Shown in pieces: positions 47,059 to 54,439 of a stretch of DNA of 64,000 bases. How positions within the stretch are numbered: position 1 is the first letter of the stretch; every line of letters starts with the position of its first letter. The position numbers and the translations under genes were made by a program. The DNA is from Tistlia sp040905785 (GTDB lineage: Bacteria > Pseudomonadota > Alphaproteobacteria > Kiloniellales > DSM-21159): contig NZ_JBBDQW010000045.1 in the NCBI RefSeq assembly GCF_040905785.1, forward strand, positions 60,510-124,509, written 5' to 3'. A model generated the notes under the pieces. That model was not told the origin of the DNA. It saw nothing but the letters and a program-made list of their open reading frames with translations, and ran no database searches.

Positions 47059-47360
47059 GACAACTGTATTCCTTCTGACCGGCCGCACCCCCGCCGGTCG
47101 CGGGAGGCACGAGCATCAGTCTCGGAGACTGGGGTCACCCGCAGCAAGTCTCAACGGCATTTAAGGGTAGATACCCCCTTTGCGTCGTTACCTGTCCGTC
47201 CGGATCGGGCTAGCCGCATTATTCGAAAGGGGGAAGTGACGTAATCTGGCTAGTACAGATTAGGTTGGCTTTGCCAAGCCTGGGCAATGATTTCATTGCC
47301 GAAGTTCGGGTTAAGATGGCTCCCATCGTGAGTATCAGATCGCACTATAGGGAGGCCACG
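47059..47360. promoter_or_regulatory. Structured divergent promoter/leader region upstream of the IalB-like gene
   Basis: 302 bp between two divergent exported-protein genes. It holds several perfect inverted repeats: CCCCCTTT (47174-47181) with AAAGGGGG (47226-47233); AATCTG (47243) with CAGATT (47256); GGCTT (47267) with AAGCC (47276); and GGCAATGA (47283) with TCATTGCC (47293). A further stem could pair GGCTCCC near 47316 with GGGAGGCC at 47350, burying the Shine-Dalgarno site of the gene at 47361. Confidence 0.5.
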
Positions 47361-47834
47361 ATGCGTTGCACCTACAAACTATTAGCAGGATTCGGGATCT
47401 TGGGAAGCGCTCTTGGATTTCTGGCGGAAACGGGCAAGGCGAATGCTGAAACCCGGGCTGTCGAGGAATGGAGAGTCACCTGCAACCAGGAAAGCTGTGC
47501 CGCCCACTACGACGCCCAGGGAGTGCAGATCGTCGTCGCGGTGCCCGCCGACGGCGGCAGCCGCCGCATCCTCCTGCGCCTCGATCCCAAGGCAACGGTC
47601 GGGCAGCCGGTCGGCATCCGCCTGAACGGCGGCTGGTCGGCCGGCCTCGCCGTTTCGAGTTGCAGCGATGCACTCTGCCAGGCCGCCGTCAGCGTCAAGG
47701 CTGGCCCGGAGGTCGAGCAGGCCTTCAAGCGAGCCCGCGAGGGCGTCGTCGCCTACCAGGCGGGATCGGCAATGGTGATCGCGCCGATCTCCCTGGTCGG
47801 CTTCACCCAGGCGCTTGCACAAGTAGGCGACTAG
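47361..47834 (+). CDS. Invasion-associated locus B (IalB)-like exported protein
   Basis: 157 residues from ATG 47361, with AGGGAGG upstream. A signal peptide (LLAGFGILGSALGFLAETGK) is cut near ANA at about residue 29. The mature domain has the IalB pattern: EEWRVTCNQESCAAHY near its start with two Cys, a central SSCSDALCQAAVSVKAG with two more Cys, and the closing segment ISLVGFTQAL. Proteins of this family are periplasmic or surface-associated in alphaproteobacteria. The name comes from Bartonella; a virulence role is not implied here. Confidence 0.75.
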   Translation: MRCTYKLLAGFGILGSALGFLAETGKANAETRAVEEWRVTCNQESCAAHYDAQGVQIVVAVPADGGSRRILLRLDPKATVGQPVGIRLNGGWSAGLAVSSCSDALCQAAVSVKAGPEVEQAFKRAREGVVAYQAGSAMVIAPISLVGFTQALAQVGD

Positions 47835-48037
47835 CACAGACCATTTACAATCTCCGGCGTTTCAATCTAGAGTCGCTTCTCAGTGGTTGTACTCGCGTTC
47901 TTCAGTTCGTCCGAGCGCGAGGGAACCATGGCAGGGGCCGACATCTCGAAGCGCCGGGGCACGGGGCTTTCTTTGGGGGCGTTCGACTCAAAAAAAGCTG
48001 AAGCGGTTTGTCCGCTCGTTACAGGAGGGAAGATGTC

Positions 48038-48778
48038 ATGCTCAGCGACAAGGAGGGGATCACAGCCGTCGAGGGGGCCACAATCGGCGTCATCGGCAAC
48101 AGCACTCTGTTCAGGGCCGGTCTCGCATCCCTGATCAGCAACATGAAGCTCGGCGAGATCATCGAGGCCGTCGGATTGCGCGAGCTTGCGAACCTGGTTC
48201 GCGCGCGGGGCGGCAAGTCCCCGGGGCTAATCCTGATCGAAACCGCGACCGGAACCTCCGACCCGGTCGACACCGTCACCGAGGCGCGCTCGCTGTTTCC
48301 GAAGACGCATGTCGTGCTGATGAGCGACGATATCGACATAGAGAACATGGGCGGGTGTTTCGCGGCCGGACTCGACGGCTACCTGCTCAAGGACATCGGC
48401 CGGGACTCGCTCGCCGACAGCCTGCGGCTCGTCCAAGTCGGCGAGAAGGTCTTCCCGTCGCGCCTAGCCTCGATCATGGTCGACTACACCCGGCAACTGG
48501 TCGAGCCGCAGGTCTGCATGGACAAGATCCGCGCCTGCCACCTGTCGGCACGCGAGGCCGAGATCCTGCGCTGCCTGATCACCGGTGACTCGAACAAGCT
48601 GATCGCGCGCAAGCTCGCGATCACCGAATCGACGGTGAAGGTCCACCTGAAATCGATCCTGAAGAAGACCCGGGCCTCGAACCGGACGCAGGCGGCGATG
48701 TGGGCGCTGAAGCGCAACTGCACGCCGCCGGTTGCCGGCGCGCGAGTCGCCAGCCCGGCCAGCCTGGGCTCCGCCTAG
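48038..48778 (+). CDS. LuxR-type regulator with degenerate receiver domain (CsgD-like)
   Basis: 246 residues from ATG 48038, with AGGAGG upstream. The receiver domain (about 14-130) keeps the fold but lacks the acidic pocket: the usual DD after beta-1 is replaced by VIGNSTLFRAG, and the phosphoacceptor Asp is Glu68 in PGLILIETAT. The Lys of GLDGYLLKDIG is kept. The LuxR helix-turn-helix is at about 176-235 (LSAREAEILRCLITGDSNKL, ITESTVKVHLKSILKKTRAS). CsgD, the curli regulator, likewise lacks a working receiver. It probably acts without phosphorylation. The putative target genes lie immediately downstream and across the divergent pair. Confidence 0.83.
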   Translation: MLSDKEGITAVEGATIGVIGNSTLFRAGLASLISNMKLGEIIEAVGLRELANLVRARGGKSPGLILIETATGTSDPVDTVTEARSLFPKTHVVLMSDDIDIENMGGCFAAGLDGYLLKDIGRDSLADSLRLVQVGEKVFPSRLASIMVDYTRQLVEPQVCMDKIRACHLSAREAEILRCLITGDSNKLIARKLAITESTVKVHLKSILKKTRASNRTQAAMWALKRNCTPPVAGARVASPASLGSA

Positions 48779-48895
48779 GGGGCAGGAACGCGACCTGGCG
48801 GGCGTCGCGACAGCGATTCCGCCAGGTCGTTCGGCCGCCCGGGGGAGACAGGGTCACACTCGGTTTCGCGCGACGCCGGCCCAGGGCGTCGCGCG

Positions 48896-49534
48896 TCATC
48901 GCGCCCCCGCCTGCGATTCCCGCTCGCCACCTTCTTCGGCGAGCGCGGCGAAGACCGCGACCTGGGTGCGATTGGTCAGCCCGAGCCGGGTGATGAGCTC
49001 GTGCACGACCTTCTTCACCTTCGGCTCCGAGAAACGCAGGTGGTTCGCAATCTCCCGGTTCGTCCGGCCGGTGCCGAGCTGCCGGAGCACCGTCAGCTGC
49101 AGGTTGCTGAGCGCACGGCAGGCGACGCTGGGCACCGCCAGCCTCAGGCGCTCGCGGACGACGAAATCCGGCAGGACCCAGTAGCCGGCGGTCGCCAGCC
49201 TGATCGCGGCCGCCGGTTCGACCGGTCCCTCGTCGAGGAAGACCCAGCCGTCGGCAAGAAGAACCCTCGGCCGGCGCTCCGACCAGGCGCTGCGGGACAG
49301 GACCGCGACCACGGGCATGCGCCGCGAGACCTGGGTATAGGCGTGCAGCATCGACTCCTCCAGGGCGTGCAGCAGCGAGAACCAGACCAGGGCCGCGTCG
49401 AAGCCGTTCAGGTCGTAGTGAAGGGCCTGCTCGAACCCGCTCGCCCTGACCACCTGGTGGATGCTGCCGGCACTGAGGCGCTCGGCCATCGACTCGGCCT
49501 GCGAGCGATCGGCGCAAAGCACGAGGATGCGCAT
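48896..49534 (-). CDS. LuxR-type regulator with degenerate receiver-like domain
   Basis: 212 residues. The N-terminal ~130 residues follow the receiver-like order (ILVLCADRSQAESMAERLSA, then a FDAALVWFSLL strand), with no phosphoacceptor Asp where one is expected. The C-terminal helix-turn-helix (about 143-203) reads LSNLQLTVLRQLGTGRTNRE, then FSEPKVKKVVHELITRLGLT. It is divergent from the CsgG-like gene across a 388-bp gap and convergent with the other LuxR-type gene. Two such regulators back-to-back suggest layered control of the adjacent surface genes. Confidence 0.8.
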   Translation of the reverse strand: MRILVLCADRSQAESMAERLSAGSIHQVVRASGFEQALHYDLNGFDAALVWFSLLHALEESMLHAYTQVSRRMPVVAVLSRSAWSERRPRVLLADGWVFLDEGPVEPAAAIRLATAGYWVLPDFVVRERLRLAVPSVACRALSNLQLTVLRQLGTGRTNREIANHLRFSEPKVKKVVHELITRLGLTNRTQVAVFAALAEEGGERESQAGAR

Positions 49535-49922
49535 GTCCAGGCCTTGTCCTTCAGCCGCGCAATGCCGCCAGTCCGTGCCGCCCGCCCGGGCTCGAGCTGA
49601 GCGACGCCGTCGTCCGCGGGCTTGCAGCGCGCGGTCCCGAAGCCGCCACGATTCCTCCAGTTAGCGTGAGGCGCGCCACGAGTCTCAAGCACGCGGAAGG
49701 GCCGGACCGGCGCCCTCCAAAGGAATAGCCCGAAGGGGCTCGCCTGCCCTCGCCTGCGCCGGATCGGCCCGTTCGGGCGATGCGAAGGGCGCGGAATTCC
49801 GCCCTTTCTGTCCGTTTGGTCGATTCCAGCCGGACCCGCTTTGCCGGGACAATCCGACCAAGCGCGCCACTCGGCGCTGATCGAACAACGAGCGAAGGCC
49901 TTGGGGGGCCACGGGGTCGAAC
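49535..49922. promoter_or_regulatory. 388-bp divergent regulatory region upstream of the CsgG-like gene
   Basis: No gene or RNA was identified. The notable structure is a hairpin with arms AAGGGCG (49785-49791) and CGCCCTT (49800-49806), whose loop region contains the palindrome CGGAATTCCG. It is followed by TCTGTCCGTTTGG. It could be an operator or a leader hairpin for the downstream operon. A purine-rich site (GGGGGGCC, about 49905) lies near the ATG at 49923. Confidence 0.4.
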
Positions 49923-50771
49923 ATGATCAAACCTATCGTCTCAATCGCCCTGGCGGGCGCGCTCGGCCTCACCGGCTGCGCCACCGGACCCTACCCCAAG
50001 AAGGGCGTCGAGCCGGTCTACAGCTTTCCGGTGACCGACAACCAGACGCCCTACAGCAGCTGCCTGGCGGAGTTGCATAACTTCACGGCGACCAATCTGC
50101 CGGTCTTCGCGGTCGGCGAGGTCGCCGACAAGACCGGCCAGATCAATTACGACGAGAACGGCTACGCCCTGTCCCAGGGCGTCACCGAAATGGTGATGAG
50201 CGCCTTCTACAAGTCGGGCAAGGCGAACCTGGTCGAGCGCTTCGATCTGCGGATCCCGCTCGCGGAGGTGCGCCTGGCCGAGCAGGGCCGGCTGACCCGC
50301 CCGCTAACTCAGTACACCCGGCTGCCGGCGTCCGACTTCGTCGTCGTCGGGGCGCTGACCGAGCTCAACTACAACATCGTCAGCGAGGGCGCGCAGCTCT
50401 TTGTCCGCGGCATCGGCGGCGGCGCGCGCACGGTGATCATCAATGTCGCGCTCGACCTGCGCGTCGTGAACTCGCGCGACTTCTCCGTTCCCTACGTGAC
50501 CAGCCTGCAGAAGCAGATCTACGGCTTCGAGGTCGAAGCCAACATCTTCCGCTTCTTCGGCGACACGCTGGTCGAGTTCGACGCCGGGCGCATCAGGAAC
50601 GAACCGCTCCAGCTCGGCGTCAGGTCGGTCGTCGAAATGTCCGTCTACCAGATCCTGACGGAGTTCCTCGGCCTGCCGAAATCCCCTGGGTGCGACCTCG
50701 TGAGGACCGACTTCATGAGCGATCACCTGGAGCGGTTCTCTGACGACGAGGAGAGAGCAAGCAATGAATAG
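49923..50771 (+). CDS. CsgG/HfaB-family outer-membrane secretion lipoprotein
   Basis: 282 residues. A lipobox puts the lipidated Cys at position 19 (LGLTGCATG). The CsgG fold is recognisable from LPVFAVGEVADKTGQINYDE, LSQGVTEMVMSAFYKSGKAN, DFVVVGALTELNYNI, and the transmembrane-type segment GGARTVIINVALDLRVVNSR. CsgG and HfaB form outer-membrane pores that export curli subunits or anchor the holdfast in Caulobacter. Its 3' end overlaps the next gene (stop at 50769-50771, start at 50764), so the two are coupled. Together with its neighbours it points to a type VIII-like secretion unit. Confidence 0.83.
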   Translation: MIKPIVSIALAGALGLTGCATGPYPKKGVEPVYSFPVTDNQTPYSSCLAELHNFTATNLPVFAVGEVADKTGQINYDENGYALSQGVTEMVMSAFYKSGKANLVERFDLRIPLAEVRLAEQGRLTRPLTQYTRLPASDFVVVGALTELNYNIVSEGAQLFVRGIGGGARTVIINVALDLRVVNSRDFSVPYVTSLQKQIYGFEVEANIFRFFGDTLVEFDAGRIRNEPLQLGVRSVVEMSVYQILTEFLGLPKSPGCDLVRTDFMSDHLERFSDDEERASNE

Positions 50772-51744
50772 GTCCCGTCTTCTGTCGGCTTCTGCACTGG
50801 GTGCGGTGGCCGGACTTCTCGCCGCCCCCGCCATGGCCTTCACCGAGGTCGAGTGGAAGTGGCATCTCGACGCCTGGACGGACATCGACCAGGAGATCGA
50901 CATCTACACCTTCCTCGATCCGAGCGGCATCGTCGCTCTGGAGAACCTGCAGGTGCAGATCGGCGACGTCACCGCCGAATCCTACGTCTCGGGCGTCGAC
51001 AACAACCGGCCCGAGGGCGAGGGCGGCCAGATCGAGGTCGACCTTGGCAGCCTCGAGCTCGAGCTCGAGGCCTCCTCGGTCGGCATCGCAATCGATACCG
51101 AGGCGACGGCCACCTACACCGGCCCGCAGGGCGCAACCGGCAACCTGACGGTCGGCGTCGCGGGCGGCGGCATCAACCCGGGCGGAACCGACAGCGCGTC
51201 GGTCGACCTCGGGACGATCCTGATCGGCGACCCGGCGGAGGCGCTGGTCCTCGACGCGGCGCTCGAACTGCCCGAGGTCGTCAGCTCGGCGACCGCGGTC
51301 GGCAACGCCTCTTCGATTCAGAGCGAGGTCAAGACCGACATCCACGAGGCGCAGGTGCTGTTCGGCACCGGCGAGGTCGGCGACCTCTCCGGTGCGCTCG
51401 CCTCGCTGTCGTTCCTGACGCCGGCGCAGGTTTCGGCAACCTCGCAGGTGAACGACATCCTGAACGCCACGGTGGACAGCAGTGCCACCGCGGTCGGCAA
51501 CCTGAAGAGCGTCGAGGTGGCGGCCGCCACGGCCGACGACGCGATCCTGATCGCCGACGTCAAGCAGTTCTCCTACGCCGACGTCTCGGCGCTGTCGAAC
51601 GTCTACGACGTCTCGATCAACAACTACGACAACCTGGCGGCGATCGATCGCCCGATCGTCTCCTCCGTCGCCACGGCGATCGGCAACAACCTGAGCGTCA
51701 CGGTGACCTCGCCCCTGGGCGGCGATCCGTTCGGCGACGACTGA
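50764..51744 (+). CDS. Exported protein with three ATA(V/I)GN repeats; putative CsgG-family secretion substrate or holdfast-anchor-like protein
   Basis: 326 residues. A signal peptide (LLSASALGAVAGLLAAPAMA) is cut near 25. Three copies of a SSATAVGN-type repeat occur: 174-186, 239-251 and 301-312 (the last reads VATAIGNNLSVTV). Between them are beta-rich stretches with many Asp, Asn and Ser residues. Similar ATA-GN repeats are, from memory, a feature of the Caulobacter holdfast-anchor proteins HfaA/HfaD. It is translated by coupling to the CsgG-like gene. It is likely exported through that pore and exposed on the cell surface. It may differ from HfaD in length and order. Confidence 0.68.
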   Translation: MNRSRLLSASALGAVAGLLAAPAMAFTEVEWKWHLDAWTDIDQEIDIYTFLDPSGIVALENLQVQIGDVTAESYVSGVDNNRPEGEGGQIEVDLGSLELELEASSVGIAIDTEATATYTGPQGATGNLTVGVAGGGINPGGTDSASVDLGTILIGDPAEALVLDAALELPEVVSSATAVGNASSIQSEVKTDIHEAQVLFGTGEVGDLSGALASLSFLTPAQVSATSQVNDILNATVDSSATAVGNLKSVEVAAATADDAILIADVKQFSYADVSALSNVYDVSINNYDNLAAIDRPIVSSVATAIGNNLSVTVTSPLGGDPFGDD

Positions 51745-51819
51745 TCCTTCGTCCCCTGGGGGGAGGGTGGGGCCTGGCCTCGCCCTCCCCCGCCTTTTTC
51801 CAAGCCGGGAGACGGCATC

Positions 51820-52287
51820 ATGACGATCCAGCATACCCAGAAGCGCAGCGCCGGCCGCCTCGTCGCCGACTGCGCCCTCGCCGCCACCGCGCTGACCGCC
51901 CTCGTGGCGCTGATGCATCCGGAGGCCGCGCAGGCCCAGATGTTCGACAGTCCCTGGTCGGCCGGCGCCCGCGACCGCGCCGGGATCGCGGTCATCATCA
52001 AGCAGGCCGAAAGCGGCTTCTTCGAGCGGCGCGACGGCTCGGCGGGCCAGCCGACGATCAACTACGACACCACGACCCTGGTGTGCGGCGGCGGCGGCGG
52101 CGATTCGACCGCGACCGCGAACTCGAGCTGCCTGATCCTGAACAACGCGACCGGGGCGGTCGAGGTCGGCCAGGGCTCCGAGGGTGGCCAGAACGCGACC
52201 TCGAGCAGCAGCTCCACCTCCAACACGGCCGACAGCATCACCAGCGTGCTGCAGAACCTGCAGCCGGACCAGCAACCGGCCCAGTAG
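51820..52287 (+). CDS. Small exported Ser/Asn/Gly-rich protein of the CsgG-like operon
   Basis: 155 residues from ATG 51820, 75 bp after the repeat protein. A signal peptide (DCALAATALTALVALMHPEA) is cut after AQA near 39. The mature part begins MFDSPWSAGARDRAGIAVII and contains two Cys (VCGGGGGDST, SCLILNN). Its C-terminal third is Gln/Ser/Asn-rich (GQNATSSSSSTSNTADS). I do not recognise the family. Position, size and composition suggest another secreted subunit, possibly HfaA-like. A strong hairpin follows the stop. Confidence 0.65.
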   Translation: MTIQHTQKRSAGRLVADCALAATALTALVALMHPEAAQAQMFDSPWSAGARDRAGIAVIIKQAESGFFERRDGSAGQPTINYDTTTLVCGGGGGDSTATANSSCLILNNATGAVEVGQGSEGGQNATSSSSSTSNTADSITSVLQNLQPDQQPAQ

Positions 52288-52305
52288 CCTCTCGACCGGC
52301 CAGGC

Positions 52306-52330
52306 GTTCCAGGGCCGCCGGCCCTGGAAC
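52306..52330 (+). terminator. Hairpin terminator of the CsgG-like operon
   Basis: Perfect 11-bp stem GTTCCAGGGCC (52306-52316) and GGCCCTGGAAC (52320-52330), loop GCC, starting 19 bp past the last stop codon of the operon. No U tract follows. It marks the likely operon end. Confidence 0.6.
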
Positions 52331-52584
52331 GGGGGGGGGCTCCAGCGCTCCGCCGTTTCTCGTTTCCGCGGGGCAGGCCCGCAAGCGGCAAGAGGCAGGA
52401 AGGGGCGCGGGCCGCGCGGAGGCGGCACGAGCGGTGCCGTCAGCCCGAAGCTTGGTCGGGGCGCTCGCAGACCATCATCGCGACCGGCGCCGCGGCGCCA
52501 GGTAGGCAGGTCGGGCGCAGGGCGCAATGGGGCTCGCGGGAGGGGCCGGGGGGGGGGGGGGGGGGGGGGGGGGGNNNNNNNNNN
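52331..52584. other. Gene-less stretch ending in a poly-G run and 10-N assembly gap
   Basis: After the hairpin no convincing gene is seen. A run of 27 G occurs at 52548-52574, and 52575-52584 are N. The poly-G run is probably a sequencing or assembly artefact beside a scaffold gap, so sequence in this area should be treated with caution. Confidence 0.8.
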
Positions 52585-52940
52585 GTCTGGGGGCTTCGGG
52601 GGGTGACGCCCGCCGGCTGGAAACCGGCCCAGCCTCCCCGCGGAGCTGGCGAAGCGGGCCGGTTCTGGCTGCCGCCACTGCCGGCCGGCAGGCGGCGATC
52701 GTCGGGTCCCTCGATTCGGCGCGCCTGGGCGGCGCAGGCCGGGGAGACCCTGTCGTCTAGCCCGGCCAGCGCTTCCTTCAGCTGGTCGCCGGGCGAAACC
52801 TTCTGGGCCGGCGCGCCGCTTCCGCCGCCGGCGGAGGTCAGGATGCTGACCGCCGTCGCGGCCACCGTGCCGGCGACCGAGCAGCCGCCGAGCGAGAGGA
52901 GGGCCGAGACGAGCAGCACGAGGGGCAGCGTCCGTTCCAT
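52585..52940 (-). CDS. Lipoprotein gene, 3' part interrupted by assembly gap
   Basis: Starts at ATG 52940 reading leftward. A signal peptide with lipobox puts Cys at position 20 (LVLLVSALLSLGGCSVAG). The mature start is TVAATAVSILTSAGGGSGAP, followed by a helical GDQLKEALAGLDDRV segment. Past about residue 70 the frame turns low-complexity and then enters the N gap, so the true C-terminus is unknown. Family not recognised. Confidence 0.5.
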
Positions 52941-53058
52941 GGCCGCAGGATGCCCGAAGCCGACCACGGCGTCGCGGTCGCAGACGGACAGGTCGCGGCG
53001 ATCATGGGTAGCACGGAAGGATGGCCGGCCGGTCGCCCCCCGCTCGGCGATCGCGCGC

Positions 53059-53430
53059 TCAATCGATCGCGATCAGGGCGGCGCCGACGCGGCGCTCCTC
53101 GGCCATCAGGACGTTGTAGGTGCGCGCCGCGGCGCCGGTGTCCATCGGCTCCAGGACCGGCCCGCGGGCGCGCACCGCCTCCCGGAGGCTCTTGGCCGGC
53201 CGCAGCAGGCGCGGCCCGCAGCCCAGCAGCAGCACGTCGAGGCCCGCCGCCAGCAACGGCTCCAGGCTCTCGACTGTGAGCTCCTCGAAACAAGTCACAG
53301 GCCAAGCCACGGCGACCTCCGGCGTCACCAGCACCGAGCCCTCGAAGACGCGGCCGGTGACCCTGAATCGGCCTGCGCCGTAGCGCTCGACCAGCTGCCG
53401 GCCCTCGGCGATGTGCGGGGTGATGTCCAT
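53059..53430 (-). CDS. Mth938-like domain protein (DUF498/NDUFAF3 family)
   Basis: 123 residues from ATG 53430. The family pattern is present: ITPHIAEGRQLVERYGAGRF, VFEGSVLVTPEVAVAWPV, LLAAGLDVLLLGCGPRLLRP, and a closing GAAARTYNVLMAEERRVGAALIA. In mitochondria the related NDUFAF3 assists complex I assembly; the bacterial role is unclear. It lies 64 bp after secF on the same strand, a conserved neighbourhood in alphaproteobacteria. Confidence 0.82.
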   Translation of the reverse strand: MDITPHIAEGRQLVERYGAGRFRVTGRVFEGSVLVTPEVAVAWPVTCFEELTVESLEPLLAAGLDVLLLGCGPRLLRPAKSLREAVRARGPVLEPMDTGAAARTYNVLMAEERRVGAALIAID

Positions 53431-53494
53431 GGCGTCCAACCTGAGGCGGGGCGCCGGCGCGTGCAAGGGCCGGCCGAAGCGCGGCGCGCCCCGC

Positions 53495-54427
53495 TCAGGG
53501 TCGAGCGGCTTCCTCCTCGGTGCTCGCCATGTCCGTGCGGCGCAGGCCGAAGTAGATCAGCAGCGGCACCGCGATGCCGACCGACGAGAAGGTGCCGATC
53601 AGCACACCCCAGATCAGCCCGGCCGTGAAGCCGCGGATCACCTCGCCGCCGAAGACGTAGAGCGAGACCAGGGCGAGCAGCGTCGTGCCCGAGGTCAGGA
53701 CGGTGCGCGTCAGGGTGTGGTTGAGCGCCGTGTTGAGCAGCTGCGGCAGCGCCATCTTCTTGTACTTGCGCAGGTCCTCGCGGATCCGGTCGAAGATCAC
53801 CACCGTGTCGTTGATCGAGTAGCCGGCGATGGTCAACACGGCCGCCAGGGTCGCCAGGTTGAACTCGATCTGGGTCACCGAGAAGAAGCCGATCGTGGCG
53901 ATCACGTCGTGGACCAGCGCGATCAGCGCGGCCGCGGCGAAGTGCCACTCGAAGCGGAACCAGATGTAGGCGGCAATGCCCAGCAGGGCCAGCACGGTCG
54001 CCAGCGCCCCGGCCTCGCGCAGCTCGTCGCCGACCTTCGGGCCGACAAACTCGACGCGCCGGTACTCCTGGGCGACGTCGCTGAGCGCGGCGCGGATGGT
54101 CTCGATCAACGGCTGGGTCTCGGCCGCGGTCTCGCCCTGGGACGGCAGGTTGATCAGCACGTCGTCGGGTTCGCCGAAGGCCTGGATGGTGGCGCCGTCG
54201 ATGCCGAGGCCGGAGATGCGGTCGCGCAGGTTGGCGATGTCGGCCGGCCCCTTGGTCTGGACCTCCATCAGAATGCCGCCGCGGAAATCGACGCCGAAGT
54301 TCAGCCCCTGGAGTGCGACGGAACCGACCGAGACGGCCAGCAGCAGGGCCGAGAAGACCAGGAAGAAGGCCCGCTTGCCGATGAAGTCGAGACCCAGGTT
54401 GGCGGGTACGCGCTTGATGAGAGCCAC
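53495..54427 (-). CDS. secF: Protein translocase subunit SecF
   Basis: 310 residues with six membrane segments. LNFGVDFRGGILMEV in the first half is the SecF D2-type motif, and EFNLATLAAVLTIAGYSIND, TVVIFDRIREDLR and NHTLTRTVLTSGTTLLALVS follow. SecDF uses the proton gradient to pull exported proteins across the membrane. It lies 12 bp after secD, with yajC upstream, so the operon is yajC-secD-secF. Confidence 0.95.
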   Translation of the reverse strand: MALIKRVPANLGLDFIGKRAFFLVFSALLLAVSVGSVALQGLNFGVDFRGGILMEVQTKGPADIANLRDRISGLGIDGATIQAFGEPDDVLINLPSQGETAAETQPLIETIRAALSDVAQEYRRVEFVGPKVGDELREAGALATVLALLGIAAYIWFRFEWHFAAAALIALVHDVIATIGFFSVTQIEFNLATLAAVLTIAGYSINDTVVIFDRIREDLRKYKKMALPQLLNTALNHTLTRTVLTSGTTLLALVSLYVFGGEVIRGFTAGLIWGVLIGTFSSVGIAVPLLIYFGLRRTDMASTEEEAARP

Positions 54428-54439
54428 TGGCCGCTGTTC

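Noticed and set aside
47883..48134. 83-codon frame overlapping the start of the LuxR-type gene
   Set aside because: It overlaps the well-supported ATG 48038 gene by about 100 bp, has no ribosome site and no domain pattern.
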